Shown: positions 18,100-26,851, counted from the first letter of the stretch. The stretch is 64,000 nucleotides of DNA from Hydrogenobaculum sp. 3684 (GCF_000213785.1 NC_015557.1:558001-622000); one strand, 5' to 3'. Numbers and translations: made by a program. Notes: generated by a model from the letters alone, not told the origin.

Positions 18100-19851
18100 A
18101 TGTTACCAAGCTTTTACAACGCGGTTTCTGGTCTTGATGCTTTTAACAACTATCTAAGTATAGTATCAAACAACATGGCAAACGCCGATACAGTAGGCTA
18201 CAAAGCTATAAATCCAATATTTGAAAACGTTATAGCCAACGTAAACGTAGGTATCAACACACTCACTGATACATTAAAATCTACAGTATACGGTGCTGGT
18301 GTTATAGTTGATTCTACACAAATAGATTGGCAACTCGGTAACTTTGAGCAAACTGGCAACAATACAGATTTGGCTATACAAGGTAATGGGTTATTTATTT
18401 TACAAGACCCAGCTAACGCTGGAAATATTTTTTATACAAGGAACGGACAGTTTACTATAAGCCAACAAGGTTATATGGTAAATCCTGATGGTTTAAAGCT
18501 TTTAGGATATAAAGTTGATCAATCTGGGTCTGTAGTGGGCACCTCTTTACAGCCTATATATATAGTACCTCAGCAACCACCAAAAGCCACAGACTTAATA
18601 ACTTATCAGCAACCTACAAATCTAAACTCCACAGCCCCAAGCATAACACAAGCTTTTAATCCTCTAAATACCGCTACTTTTAACTATCAAAACACATTGA
18701 CAACCTTTGATAGTTTAGGAAATACTATAGAAGGCGACGCATACTTTCAGAAGACGGGGCCAAACACATGGAACTATATATATGCAGAAAATGAAAAAGC
18801 AGCATATTACAGCGATACTTCTGGTAAAGTCTTGTATAGAAACGTAGCTGGTACTTGGCAAAGCACAACCATAAGCGGTGGGTCTTTGACGTGGTATAAT
18901 ATCACAAACCCACCAAATACAGCAAGCTCAAGTATTATTTCTGCTACCGTATCCCCATACTATATGATATCTGGCACAAATTCATCTGGCTCTATGGTAA
19001 CAGATTGGGTAGTAGATGTTACTACATCTTCTACTACTATAAGCTACGTAGTAAATCCAACAAAACCACCTGGCGGTACGCAAGAATGGGACACCATAGG
19101 CTCTGCAGCTGCCAACGGTTTCGTACCTTACAATCTATCTAGTAGTATAGGAGTACCTATATATACTGGAAGTAGCACAATATATGCAGCTACAGCTTTA
19201 TTAAACTTTGATCCAAACACCGGCAACATTACAACAAGTTCAACAATAGGCGTATATATTTATCCTACATCTTCAAGTTACGAATATTTTATAGGCACTC
19301 AAAACGCTCTTGTGCTAGGAGATGGAAACATAATAGGAAACTTAAACTCAGCCAGCTCTCAATCCACAGGAGGATTAGCCTTCGGACAACTAATAGGATC
19401 TAAACCCACAACAAGCATAAGCGCAGGGATAATCGACAATTCATATATAACTCAGGATGCATCTGATTTTACTATCACCGCTTCTCAAGATGGTTATAGC
19501 CTTGGAAACCTTGTAAATGTCTACGTGCTATCAAGCGATGGTACAGTCGTTGGGGTTTATTCCAACGGCCAATCAACGCCTCTTTATAGAGTTGCCCTTG
19601 CTCAATTCCAAGACCCTAACGAGCTAATAGAAAAAGGTTCCAATCTATATACGTCCATATATACACCAACGATACTGTTGCCAGGAAGTGCCGATATTAT
19701 CCAATCAGGCATGCTAGAACAATCAAACGTAGATATAGCACAAGCTTACATACAACTTGTAACTGCTGAAAGATCTTACCAAGCCAATGCAAAAGTTGTG
19801 ACATCTTCTGACAACGTATTACAATCGACGCTGAACATGGTTACAGGTTAA
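18100..19851 (+). CDS. flgE: Flagellar hook protein FlgE
   Basis: FlgE polymerises into the hook outside the outer membrane. The 583-residue protein has the N-terminal rod/hook signature SGLDAFNNYLSIVSNNMANADTVGYK and the NGLFILQDP segment. A long variable Thr/Ser-rich middle domain follows. The C-terminal heptad segment is SNVDIAQAYIQLVTAERSYQANAKVV, ending in LNMVTG. AAGGAGGTG lies 8 bases before the ATG. It is larger than the E. coli hook protein (402 residues), as is common outside the enterics. FlgF/FlgG share the termini, but position after flgD and size favour FlgE. Confidence 0.9.
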   Translation: MLPSFYNAVSGLDAFNNYLSIVSNNMANADTVGYKAINPIFENVIANVNVGINTLTDTLKSTVYGAGVIVDSTQIDWQLGNFEQTGNNTDLAIQGNGLFILQDPANAGNIFYTRNGQFTISQQGYMVNPDGLKLLGYKVDQSGSVVGTSLQPIYIVPQQPPKATDLITYQQPTNLNSTAPSITQAFNPLNTATFNYQNTLTTFDSLGNTIEGDAYFQKTGPNTWNYIYAENEKAAYYSDTSGKVLYRNVAGTWQSTTISGGSLTWYNITNPPNTASSSIISATVSPYYMISGTNSSGSMVTDWVVDVTTSSTTISYVVNPTKPPGGTQEWDTIGSAAANGFVPYNLSSSIGVPIYTGSSTIYAATALLNFDPNTGNITTSSTIGVYIYPTSSSYEYFIGTQNALVLGDGNIIGNLNSASSQSTGGLAFGQLIGSKPTTSISAGIIDNSYITQDASDFTITASQDGYSLGNLVNVYVLSSDGTVVGVYSNGQSTPLYRVALAQFQDPNELIEKGSNLYTSIYTPTILLPGSADIIQSGMLEQSNVDIAQAYIQLVTAERSYQANAKVVTSSDNVLQSTLNMVTG

Positions 19852-19862
19852 AATAGTATAGT

Positions 19863-20345
19863 ATGGCAGAGGAACAAGTAAAAGAAGAAGGTAAACAATC
19901 AGGCGGCAAGAAAAAACTAATTTTTATACTGATACCGGCGCTTCTTCTCCTGATAGGAGGAGGAGCCGGCGCTTACTTTTTCCTAACACATAAAAAAAAG
20001 GAATCAACAAAACAAATGGTTGTAGCACCACAAAAGCTTGGTGTGATGTATAACCTAGGTTCTTTTCTAGTAAACTTAGCCGATAAAAACGCAAATACTT
20101 ATGCAAAAGTATCTATTACATTAGAACTATCAAACCAAAAGGTTGAAAAAGAAGTTGTAAAACGATTACCAATCATAAAAGATGCCGTTATAAATTTGCT
20201 TAGCTCAAAAACCTACGATGAGATAAGAACTCCTGAAGGAAAAGAAGAGTTAAGGCTAGAACTCATCAAAAGAATAAATGCAATATTGGTTACCGGTGGA
20301 GTACAAAACATTTACTTTACACAATTTATAGTACAATCTATGTAG
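19863..20345 (+). CDS. fliL: Flagellar basal body-associated protein FliL
   Basis: FliL surrounds the stator units at the inner membrane and modulates torque. The 160-residue protein has a short basic, Glu-rich cytoplasmic N-terminus and one transmembrane helix at about residues 19-42 (LIFILIPALLLLIGGGAGAYF). The periplasmic domain contains the family pattern KLGVMYNLGSFLVNLADKN. Its C-terminus ends VQNIYFTQFIVQSM, resembling the FliL ending V-x-x-V-x-F-T-x-F-(V/I)-(V/I)-Q. It sits between flgE and the fliO-like gene. Confidence 0.9.
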   Translation: MAEEQVKEEGKQSGGKKKLIFILIPALLLLIGGGAGAYFFLTHKKKESTKQMVVAPQKLGVMYNLGSFLVNLADKNANTYAKVSITLELSNQKVEKEVVKRLPIIKDAVINLLSSKTYDEIRTPEGKEELRLELIKRINAILVTGGVQNIYFTQFIVQSM

Positions 20346-20349
20346 ACTT

Positions 20350-20622
20350 GTGGAAATAATCTTATTTCTAAAAACCCTAAGCGCTCTTGGTATGGTCTTA
20401 TCGCTTATAGCATTTCTGTATACGGCTTTTGATTGGAAAAAGATAATTCAAACAACTTACAACCCTAACGATATAATTAGCATATACAAAATAATACCTC
20501 TTGATAAACATTCTAAATTTATAATACTAAAAGCTAAAAACAAACTAATTTTAGTGTTTGTATCAAAAGATTATGCTAAACTTATATATGAGATGGATTA
20601 TGAGGCTAAAGACGTTAGTTAG
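20350..20622 (+). CDS. FliO-like flagellar export membrane protein
   Basis: This is a 90-residue protein with a single N-terminal transmembrane helix (about residues 4-25, LFLKTLSALGMVLSLIAFLYTAF). A short soluble domain containing IYKIIPLDKHSKFIILKAKNKLILVFVS resembles the FliO segment in which L-x-x-x-x-x-(V/I)-V-x-(V/L) strands follow the membrane anchor. It starts with GTG. Its position between fliL and fliP matches the usual fliL(-M-N)-O-P-Q-R order. Sequence similarity to FliO is faint, so the assignment is mostly positional. It overlaps fliP. Confidence 0.6.
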   Translation: MEIILFLKTLSALGMVLSLIAFLYTAFDWKKIIQTTYNPNDIISIYKIIPLDKHSKFIILKAKNKLILVFVSKDYAKLIYEMDYEAKDVS

Positions 20623-21358
20623 CATAGGTCTATGGCTTTTAATATCTATACATTTAGCAATGGCTCAAAACGAAAACCCTATCAATGTCATACCTGGAAT
20701 ACAAGTAAAGTTTAACAACGGCAACTTCACTGAAGCTATAAGGCTTATCCTGATATTAACAGTACTGAGCTTAGCGCCATCCATAATAATAATGACGACA
20801 TCTTTTATCAGAATAGTTACTGTTTTATCAGTATTAAGACAAGCTATTGGTCTCCCAAATGTTCCACCCAATCAAGTGATAACGTCTTTAGCGCTTTTCC
20901 TTACGTTCTATGTCATGTATCCTGTAATAAATCAAATAAATCAGAACGCTTTACAGCCATATCTTCAGCACAAAATTACAGATAAACAATTTATACAAAA
21001 TACAATAGAACCGCTCAAAGAATTTATGGTAAGAAACACAAAAGTAAGCACCGAAAGAACGTTTTTATTAGCTTCAAACATACCAAACAAAGATAATATA
21101 AAAAACATAAACGACCTGCCTTTAAGTGTAGTAATTCCAGCTTTTATGGTTAGTGAGCTGTCAATAGCCTTTCAAATTATATTTTTACTTTACCTACCAT
21201 TCCTAATAATAGATATGGTAGTATCTGCAATATTACTCGCAATGGGCATCATCATGATACCGCCAACCGTCATATCATTACCTTTTAAGATTATGCTTTT
21301 CGTACTTGTGAACGGTTGGGAATTAGTTATCTTATCGTTGGTGAGGAGTTACCATTGA
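20600..21358 (+). CDS. fliP: Flagellar export gate protein FliP
   Basis: FliP forms, with FliQ and FliR, the conical export gate in the MS ring. I chose the ATG at 20600, which begins a cleavable signal peptide (MRLKTLVSIGLWLLISIHLAMAQ); upstream starts in the same frame would bury it. The protein shows MTSFIRIVTVLSVLRQAIGLPNVPPNQV and the LPLSVVIPAFMVSELSIAFQI helix. It ends with the motif IPPTVISLPFKIMLFVLVNGWELV, all FliP hallmarks. About 252 residues, which is normal. It overlaps the fliO-like gene by 23 bases and fliQ by 4. Confidence 0.96.
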   Translation: MRLKTLVSIGLWLLISIHLAMAQNENPINVIPGIQVKFNNGNFTEAIRLILILTVLSLAPSIIIMTTSFIRIVTVLSVLRQAIGLPNVPPNQVITSLALFLTFYVMYPVINQINQNALQPYLQHKITDKQFIQNTIEPLKEFMVRNTKVSTERTFLLASNIPNKDNIKNINDLPLSVVIPAFMVSELSIAFQIIFLLYLPFLIIDMVVSAILLAMGIIMIPPTVISLPFKIMLFVLVNGWELVILSLVRSYH

Positions 21359-21624
21359 GCCAGGATCAAGTTTTAACCATTACAGAAAATATGATTAAGA
21401 TGACTGTACTTCTTTCAGCTCCTATCCTTATAACCACATTTTTGGTGGGACTTGTGATAAGTATACTTCAATCTGCCACCCAAATCCAAGAAATGACATT
21501 GAGCTACATTCCCAAAATACTTGCGGCGTTTTTCGTAATATTTTTGCTTGGTAGTTGGATGATGAAGCATATGGTAGATTATACAAAAGAAATCATCATC
21601 AATATACCAAACTATATAAGATAA
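21355..21624 (+). CDS. fliQ: Flagellar export gate protein FliQ
   Basis: FliQ is a small two-helix export gate subunit. A TTG start at 21355 (overlapping the fliP stop as TTGA, preceded by GAGGAG) gives 89 residues, the usual FliQ size. A longer version from 21316 would add 13 residues coded inside fliP. Helix 1 is MTVLLSAPILITTFLVGLVISILQSATQIQEMTLS, which includes the invariant Q-x-x-T-Q-(I/V)-x-(E/D)-x-T-L motif. Helix 2 is AFFVIFLLGSWMM. Confidence 0.92.
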   Translation: MSQDQVLTITENMIKMTVLLSAPILITTFLVGLVISILQSATQIQEMTLSYIPKILAAFFVIFLLGSWMMKHMVDYTKEIIINIPNYIR

Positions 21625-21625
21625 T

Positions 21626-22402
21626 ATGACACTAAGTATATCTATACCATATCTCATAACGTTCTTACTCATAACGCTTAGAATATCTTCTATAGTATTT
21701 TTAGCACCAATTTTCGAAGATTTGCCAAACGGCTTTAAAATATTTTTTGTGATAGCCTTTAGTGTATCGCTTTATTATTACAATCCCGTAAAACCAGTAT
21801 ATACAGATAGCTTTATAATATTAACACTGATGGCTTTGAAAGAATTTAGTTTAGGCTTTGTTATAACCTTGATACTAAGATTCTTAGTAGATATTTTCTT
21901 TGTTTTTGGAGAATTCGTATCTAGTTCTCTTGGATTGTCAAACGCCACTATCTTAAATCCGCTTATGGGAAATTCTACAATTTTGGGCACATACTTTAGT
22001 TATTTTTTTATGGGGCTTTTCGCAGCATCATCCGGTTTTGAATATGTTTATTTTATTTTATCAGAAAGCCTTAAAAGCATACCGCTTGGAGACTTTGACA
22101 TATACAACATGAGGCCCGAGTTTATATTAAATATCTTTTATAAAAGCTTTTATACCGCTTTTCAATTAGCGCTTCCTATAATAGCTATAGGTCTTATGAT
22201 GAATATAATTTTAGCAGCTATCAATAGGCTTATACCTCAGATAAACGTTTTCATGGTTGGCATGCCAATTCAAACATTTATAGGTATGATATTTTTGTTG
22301 CTTATTTTCCCTCTATTGGGGATACTTATGCACCAAATATTTGAACATTATTTTAAATTTATGTTAGAGTTTACAAGGGGTTATCATGGCCTCGGAAAAT
22401 AA
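21626..22402 (+). CDS. fliR: Flagellar export gate protein FliR
   Basis: FliR completes the FliPQR gate. The 258-residue polytopic protein has about six hydrophobic helices. Family features are FLAPIFEDLPNGFKIFFVIAFS in helices 1-2, KEFSLGFVITLILRF, and the AINRLIPQINVFMVGMPIQTFIGM segment (family R-x-x-P-Q-(M/I)-N-(V/I)-F-x-x-G-x-P). It starts one base after the fliQ stop and overlaps flhB by 17 bases. Confidence 0.94.
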   Translation: MTLSISIPYLITFLLITLRISSIVFLAPIFEDLPNGFKIFFVIAFSVSLYYYNPVKPVYTDSFIILTLMALKEFSLGFVITLILRFLVDIFFVFGEFVSSSLGLSNATILNPLMGNSTILGTYFSYFFMGLFAASSGFEYVYFILSESLKSIPLGDFDIYNMRPEFILNIFYKSFYTAFQLALPIIAIGLMMNIILAAINRLIPQINVFMVGMPIQTFIGMIFLLLIFPLLGILMHQIFEHYFKFMLEFTRGYHGLGK

Positions 22403-23447
22403 AACAGAAAAAGCTACACCGTACCGAAGAGGAAAACTAAGATCAGAAGGTAACGTAGCAAAAAGTCAAGAGGTTGTATCTGCCCTTTTGATGCTAGTTT
22501 CTATCGGCGCTTTATTTTTTATAGGTTATAAAATCTTTATACTATTTTCGGATTTAATTTTAGATGGTACTTTACAAGTAGATGACCCTTCCTTTACGCC
22601 TTCTGATGCTACAAAGTTTTTAGGTTTATCTTTTGAAAAGCTGTTATCAAACATTACGCCTCTTTTCATATTGGCCATTTTGATAGTTGTATTTGGATAC
22701 GTTTTACAGTTTGGTTTTATATTTACTTTTAAACCTTTAGAACCTAATTTTTCTAAACTAAATCCCATAGAGGGTCTTAAAAATCTCTTTAGCCTCAACG
22801 TACTTTTTGAGCTGGTCAAAAACTCTTTAAAAGTTATGCTTCTTTTAGTAGTATCGTTTTTTATATTGTATTTTAGTTTTCATACCCTTGTATTTTCTTC
22901 TTACATGTCTCCATCTCAAGGGCTTAGCGAAATCGCAAGGTTAATTTTTAAGCTTTTAATATCAATAGGTATAATAGGTCTAATACTTGCAGGAATAGAT
23001 TTCGCTTACAAAAAATTTGACTACGAAAAGCGTATAAAAATGTCAAAGCAAGAAGTAAAAGATGAGTTTAAACAGTTTGAAGGAAATATAGAAGTAAAAA
23101 CAAAGATAAGAAGGAGGATGATGGAATTATCAAGATCTAGAATGATGCAAGAAGTCCCAAAAGCAAGCGTAGTAATCACAAACCCAACACACTTTGCAGT
23201 GGCTTTAAGATATATACCAAAACAAGATAGAGCGCCTGTTGTAGTAGCAAAGGGTCAAGATTATATGGCTAAAAAAATCATAGAAATAGCAGAGCTAAAC
23301 GATGTTCCAGTAGTAAGAAAGCCAGAGTTAGCAAGGGCACTTTACAAAGCGGTAGATATAGAAGAAGAAATACCACCGGAGTTCTACAAAGCTGTAGCTG
23401 AAATAATAGCTTATATAGTAAAAAGAAAACAGCGTGGTCTCTTATGA
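22386..23447 (+). CDS. flhB: Flagellar export switch protein FlhB
   Basis: FlhB switches export specificity from rod/hook to filament substrates after self-cleavage. The 353-residue protein opens with ENKTEKATPYRRGKLRSEGNVAKSQE, the family N-terminus. It has four transmembrane segments over about residues 30-210, then the cytoplasmic domain with the autocleavage motif NPTH (Asn near residue 266) in VVITNPTHFAVALRY. Length is standard. It ends the flagellar run, with queE overlapping by 4 bases. Confidence 0.96.
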   Translation: MASENKTEKATPYRRGKLRSEGNVAKSQEVVSALLMLVSIGALFFIGYKIFILFSDLILDGTLQVDDPSFTPSDATKFLGLSFEKLLSNITPLFILAILIVVFGYVLQFGFIFTFKPLEPNFSKLNPIEGLKNLFSLNVLFELVKNSLKVMLLLVVSFFILYFSFHTLVFSSYMSPSQGLSEIARLIFKLLISIGIIGLILAGIDFAYKKFDYEKRIKMSKQEVKDEFKQFEGNIEVKTKIRRRMMELSRSRMMQEVPKASVVITNPTHFAVALRYIPKQDRAPVVVAKGQDYMAKKIIEIAELNDVPVVRKPELARALYKAVDIEEEIPPEFYKAVAEIIAYIVKRKQRGLL

Positions 23448-24082
23448 TAAACGAGGTTTTTTATTCTATACAAGGAGAAGGATTTTTGATAGGCACCCCT
23501 GCTTTGTTTGTGAGGTTTCAAGGATGCAATTTAAGATGCGTTTGGTGTGACGAAAAAAGCGCTTTAGATTTTGATAAAACCGCAAAATCATACATAGAAG
23601 CCTTAGAAGAAATAGAAGATATACTAGCTATCCATAATCCATCTTTAATAGTACTAACGGGTGGTGAACCTCTTTTAAACGAAGATTTTATAAATATTTT
23701 TTCTTATTTTAAAAGCCTAGATAAAACAATACAAATAGAAACAAACGCCACAATCTTAAAAGACGATATAGAAACACTTTTGAAAACCTATGCAAAAACT
23801 TACATTACGTTATCACCAAAATACATATCAAACTATAACATACATACGAAGTTTTTGGCTTTTGATAAAAACATAGAGTTAAAAATAGTTGTAGATGAGC
23901 ATTTGAATGAAGGTATTTTAGAAAGAGAGTATATTAGACCTTTTGTAGAAAAAGGTTTATTGGTACTACAGCCTCTGTGGGAAAACGGAAGCGTGAAGTT
24001 TATTGATAAAGCAATAAAGCTAGCAGAAAAATTCAACGCTAGAATAATACCACAAATGCATAAGCTTTTAGGTTTAAAATAA
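23444..24082 (+). CDS. queE: 7-carboxy-7-deazaguanine synthase QueE
   Basis: QueE is the radical-SAM enzyme that makes 7-carboxy-7-deazaguanine on the route to queuosine in tRNA. The 212-residue protein begins MINEVFYSIQGEGFLIGTPALFVRFQGC, with a CX3CX2C cluster at Cys28, Cys32 and Cys35 (CNLRCVWC), as QueE uses. LTGGEPLL is the SAM-binding GGEP motif. The protein is short but within the family range. It is coupled to flhB by ATGA overlap and to rnhA by a one-base overlap (TAATG). No other que gene is in the window. Confidence 0.92.
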   Translation: MINEVFYSIQGEGFLIGTPALFVRFQGCNLRCVWCDEKSALDFDKTAKSYIEALEEIEDILAIHNPSLIVLTGGEPLLNEDFINIFSYFKSLDKTIQIETNATILKDDIETLLKTYAKTYITLSPKYISNYNIHTKFLAFDKNIELKIVVDEHLNEGILEREYIRPFVEKGLLVLQPLWENGSVKFIDKAIKLAEKFNARIIPQMHKLLGLK

Positions 24083-24543
24083 TGGAAATAAAGATATACA
24101 CGGACGGAAGCTGTTTGGGAAACCCAGGACCAGGTGGTTATTGCGCTATATTAAAAGCTATAAAAAACGGCAAAGTAGTAAAAGAAAAGATAATAAAGGG
24201 TGTTGAGGCAAACACCACCAACAACCGAATGGAACTAAAAGCTGTAATAGAGGCTTTAAAAGCTTTAAGTAAAAAAGACCAAAAAATAACCGTATACACA
24301 GATAGCCAATACGTAGCAAACGGCATAAAGCTATGGCTAAAGAATTGGATTAAAAAAGATTTTAAAGATGTAAAAAACGAAGATTTATGGAAAGAACTTT
24401 ATGAGCTTTTAAAAAATCAAAATATAGAAGTAGTGTGGTTAAGGGGGCATCAAAAGAACAAAGGAGATGATCATGACACAAACAATTTATGTGATAAAAT
24501 AGCAAAAGAAGAGGCTATGAAGGTAAGAAAAGAGACCTCATAA
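24082..24543 (+). CDS. rnhA: Ribonuclease HI
   Basis: RNase HI cleaves the RNA strand of RNA-DNA hybrids. The 153-residue protein has all family motifs: IYTDGSCLGNPGPGGYC with catalytic Asp8, NNRMELKAVIEAL with the catalytic Glu, YTDSQYVANGI with the catalytic Asp, the basic handle region WLKNWIKKDFKDVKNEDLW, VWLRGHQKNKGDDHDTN with His and the fourth acidic residue. Length is close to E. coli RNase HI (155). Its 3' end overlaps, tail to tail, the minus-strand hypothetical gene. Confidence 0.96.
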   Translation: MEIKIYTDGSCLGNPGPGGYCAILKAIKNGKVVKEKIIKGVEANTTNNRMELKAVIEALKALSKKDQKITVYTDSQYVANGIKLWLKNWIKKDFKDVKNEDLWKELYELLKNQNIEVVWLRGHQKNKGDDHDTNNLCDKIAKEEAMKVRKETS

Positions 24544-24862
24544 AAGTTTCAGCGTATTCTACAGGCTCCCCTGGTTTTTGTATATATATATCAAAATTTT
24601 CTTCGTAAAGATAGGGAAAATCTTTTGCGTTTTCAAAATAATGTAAAGCTTGATCTTCTTGTTTTAGAGCATAGTTTATAAGCGATAAAAGTAAATATTT
24701 CTCTTTTGAATCATTGGCTAAAAGTAACCATTTGGAAGCCTCTATGTATTGAGATTTATGTATGTACTTTATGGCTCTTGCAAGGTTTTTATCTATATCA
24801 AGGTTTTCTGATACTTTGATTTTGTTCTTATCCAATATTAAAATCCTAAAGCCGGCGCGCAT
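24515..24862 (-). CDS. Hypothetical TPR-like helical protein
   Basis: This is a 115-residue soluble protein with paired helices reminiscent of a tetratricopeptide repeat (LARAIKYIHKSQYIEASKWLLLAND, LLLSLINYALKQEDQALHYFENAKD). I recognise no family. It is the last gene of a minus-strand run of very small membrane protein genes, starting 6 bases after the 48-residue gene, so it is probably cotranscribed with them. Its 3' end overlaps the end of rnhA by 29 bases on the opposite strand. A role as an assembly partner of the small membrane proteins would fit, but is only a guess. Confidence 0.6.
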   Translation of the reverse strand: MRAGFRILILDKNKIKVSENLDIDKNLARAIKYIHKSQYIEASKWLLLANDSKEKYLLLSLINYALKQEDQALHYFENAKDFPYLYEENFDIYIQKPGEPVEYAETFMRSLFLPS

Positions 24863-24868
24863 TAGGTA

Positions 24869-25015
24869 TTAGTCTTCGTCTTGTTCTTTAAGCGGTGATT
24901 CTCCTCTTTCTTGTTCTGTGATATCAACTACATAAGCTATAATGTAAGACATCGTAGCCACTACCACAAGGGCGGTGATAGCTAAAAAATCCATGTATTT
25001 CCACATTCCACCCAT
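24869..25015 (-). CDS. Small single-pass membrane protein (48 residues)
   Basis: The start at 25015 follows GGAGAAACTTAAT, a good ribosome binding site. The peptide starts MGGMWKYMDFLAITALVVV and has one hydrophobic helix (about residues 9-31) followed by an acidic tail ending in EQDED. This layout resembles small accessory subunits of terminal oxidases such as CcoQ, but no sequence signature proves it. It is part of a tight cluster of four such genes, which supports its being a real gene. Confidence 0.55.
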   Translation of the reverse strand: MGGMWKYMDFLAITALVVVATMSYIIAYVVDITEQERGESPLKEQDED

Positions 25016-25016
25016 A

Positions 25017-25178
25017 TTAAGTTTCTCCTTTTTTGTTGCCACCTTTCCATATCGGTAGTACAAAAGACACTACCATGATAGCCAGCACTCCAAAAGCTAA
25101 AAAAGCAAACCATTCTCTATCTGCTGGCGTAACTGCTTTTGCCATCACTTCATTCATTACCCTTATTGCTTCTTCCAT
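25017..25178 (-). CDS. Small single-pass membrane protein (53 residues)
   Basis: The frame starts at ATG 25178 and encodes MEEAIRVMNEVMAKAV followed by TPADREWFAFLAFGVLAIM. An amphipathic N-terminus is followed by one transmembrane helix at about residues 24-42, then a lysine-rich tail ending GGNKKGET. The start is preceded by AAAGGAGATAAG, a good ribosome binding site inside the end of the preceding small gene, which it overlaps by 29 bases. It is one base from the 48-residue gene downstream. I recognise no family. Confidence 0.55.
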   Translation of the reverse strand: MEEAIRVMNEVMAKAVTPADREWFAFLAFGVLAIMVVSFVLPIWKGGNKKGET

Positions 25179-25311
25179 TTTTCTTATCTCCTTTCATAAC
25201 ATAAAGATAAAGCACAAGACCAAAAGATATTATCATCATTATCATAACAATAGTCATGAAAATGACGTCCCATATCCTAAAGACAAACGGCACATACATG
25301 TGGTGTCCCAT
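25150..25311 (-). CDS. Small His/Met-rich membrane protein (53 residues)
   Basis: The product starts MGHHMYVPFVFRIWDVIFMT. One long hydrophobic helix, unusually rich in Met and Ile (residues about 7-38), is followed by a basic tail (KGDKKNGRSNKGNE). The paired His and several Met at the N-terminus could bind metal, but this is speculation. Its start overlaps the stop of the 37-residue gene (TAATG), and its 3' end overlaps the next gene by 29 bases. Confidence 0.55.
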   Translation of the reverse strand: MGHHMYVPFVFRIWDVIFMTIVMIMMIISFGLVLYLYVMKGDKKNGRSNKGNE

Positions 25312-25424
25312 TATTCTCTACTCTTTTGCCCTTTTTTACTAGAAAAAATACTGTACATAAATATACTAAACATAAGAAGCAAAACGAAACCAACAACACC
25401 TATCACTATAAATCTGAAAATCAT
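25311..25424 (-). CDS. Small membrane protein (37 residues)
   Basis: Starting at ATG 25424 (preceded by AAGAGGG), the peptide reads MIFRFIVIGVVGFVLLLMFS with a single helix over most of its length and a basic tail SSKKGQKSRE. It is the first of four consecutive short membrane-protein genes that overlap or abut. That arrangement would be unlikely by chance in noncoding sequence. I recognise no family. Confidence 0.5.
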   Translation of the reverse strand: MIFRFIVIGVVGFVLLLMFSIFMYSIFSSKKGQKSRE

Positions 25425-25474
25425 AAAAGCCCTCTTAATGTATTATATCACTTAATTATATAAAATATAAAAAC

Positions 25475-26833
25475 TTAAAATCCAAGACTCTTAAATTTTG
25501 ACAGCATATTCTGTTGGGCTAAGATACTTTTGTATTGGTTGAAAAGCTCTTTCGCTTTTTCATTGTTTCCAAGCTTTTTATAACAAGATATATCTTCATA
25601 AAGGGCTTTTGCCATTGTATCATATATGCCAAACTTTTCTAAATAAGGTACGGCTTCATCAAGATATACAACTGCATCTTTGCATTGATTCATTTTATAT
25701 AAGTCGTTACCTACGCTGTATAGGTCCAAATCAAGACCGTACCTAGCGCCGCCTTTTCTAGTCTTATAACCCCTTATCATAAGGGCTTGCAAGTGATACT
25801 GATAAGCTTTCTGGTAATTACCTTTTTGATAATATATATCACCAAGATGTCTTAGTGGTATAGCAGCTCCTTCCGTATCGCCGTTTTTAAGAGCTATCTG
25901 AGAAGATTCTACGTAATACTTTTCAGCATCTGGCAAATCACCTTTTTCTTCATAGGCTTGCCCTAAAAGGTTGTATAAAAGCCCAAGCGTATTTGGCTTA
26001 TCCTGACCAAGAGCTATGGCTTGTTGTAAATATTCTATAGCCTTGTCGTAATCTCCAGTTTCAAGGTAGAAATTACCAGAATAATAATATGTCGTATATA
26101 AAAGGTTGTTGTCGTTTAGAAGTTTTGCTATTTTAAAAGCTCTAGACAAATCTCTTAAAGCGAGTTGTTTTTGACCAGACTTGGCCTTGTTTAACACGCT
26201 ATTAAGAATCTTCTGAGTATATATTCTGATATCACTTATAAAACTAGATACGTTTATTCCGTTTTCTTTGGCTATCCTTATATATTTAAATACTTTATCT
26301 ATATCAAAGTATTTAGAAGCCAAAAAATCGTTGTAAGCTATATAATAAGCTGCTTCTCCAATGAGGTGTTTGTTGTTTACCGCTTTTGCAAACTCATAAG
26401 CTTTTTTTAACACTTCGTTTGCTTTTTGATATCTTTCTGACTTCATTAAGTTTATGCCTTTACTTATAATCTCTTCAATCTGCTTTGTGGGTTTTGCATA
26501 AACCTCAAATCCGTAATTTGTCTCATGTATCATGTATTCGTCTTTTGAAGAGTTGCAATATAGCCATGGACCGTTCTTTATAAAATCACCACCTTTTGCC
26601 TTGCAATAAGAAGCAGCTAAGTCTTCGTATTCTTTACGTTTTTGAGGGCTTGTAAGATGAAAGTTAAAATACATAGGTTTTTGTATCATATCAAGATAGA
26701 AAGGAATTACGCTCTCAGAGTATTCTATAAAGTTTGAATAATCTTGAAAATCTTTCTTTTGATAAACTCTTTCGCAACTAGACAGGGCTAATATGCCAAC
26801 CACCATTCCTAAATATATAATTTTTTTGTCCAT
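25475..26833 (-). CDS. TPR-repeat lipoprotein
   Basis: A 452-residue protein with a lipoprotein signal peptide and lipobox LSSC (Cys near residue 20), so it is membrane-anchored and periplasmic. From about residue 125 to the C-terminus it is built of tetratricopeptide repeats; clear examples are YYSGNFYLETGDYDKAIEYL, LLGQAYEEKGDLPDAEKYYV and HLGDIYYQKGNYQKAYQYHL. Such proteins scaffold protein complexes. It lies downstream of the polyferredoxin gene (37-base gap) and upstream of the small membrane protein cluster, so all may form one transcript and one membrane complex. That link is inference from position. Confidence 0.8.
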   Translation of the reverse strand: MDKKIIYLGMVVGILALSSCERVYQKKDFQDYSNFIEYSESVIPFYLDMIQKPMYFNFHLTSPQKRKEYEDLAASYCKAKGGDFIKNGPWLYCNSSKDEYMIHETNYGFEVYAKPTKQIEEIISKGINLMKSERYQKANEVLKKAYEFAKAVNNKHLIGEAAYYIAYNDFLASKYFDIDKVFKYIRIAKENGINVSSFISDIRIYTQKILNSVLNKAKSGQKQLALRDLSRAFKIAKLLNDNNLLYTTYYYSGNFYLETGDYDKAIEYLQQAIALGQDKPNTLGLLYNLLGQAYEEKGDLPDAEKYYVESSQIALKNGDTEGAAIPLRHLGDIYYQKGNYQKAYQYHLQALMIRGYKTRKGGARYGLDLDLYSVGNDLYKMNQCKDAVVYLDEAVPYLEKFGIYDTMAKALYEDISCYKKLGNNEKAKELFNQYKSILAQQNMLSKFKSLGF

Positions 26834-26851
26834 TTTTTCCTCTCCTTAAAA

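Noticed and set aside
20558-20600. An upstream start for fliP giving 14 extra residues
   Set aside because: It would place residues before the signal peptide. The ATG at 20600 starts a proper signal sequence.
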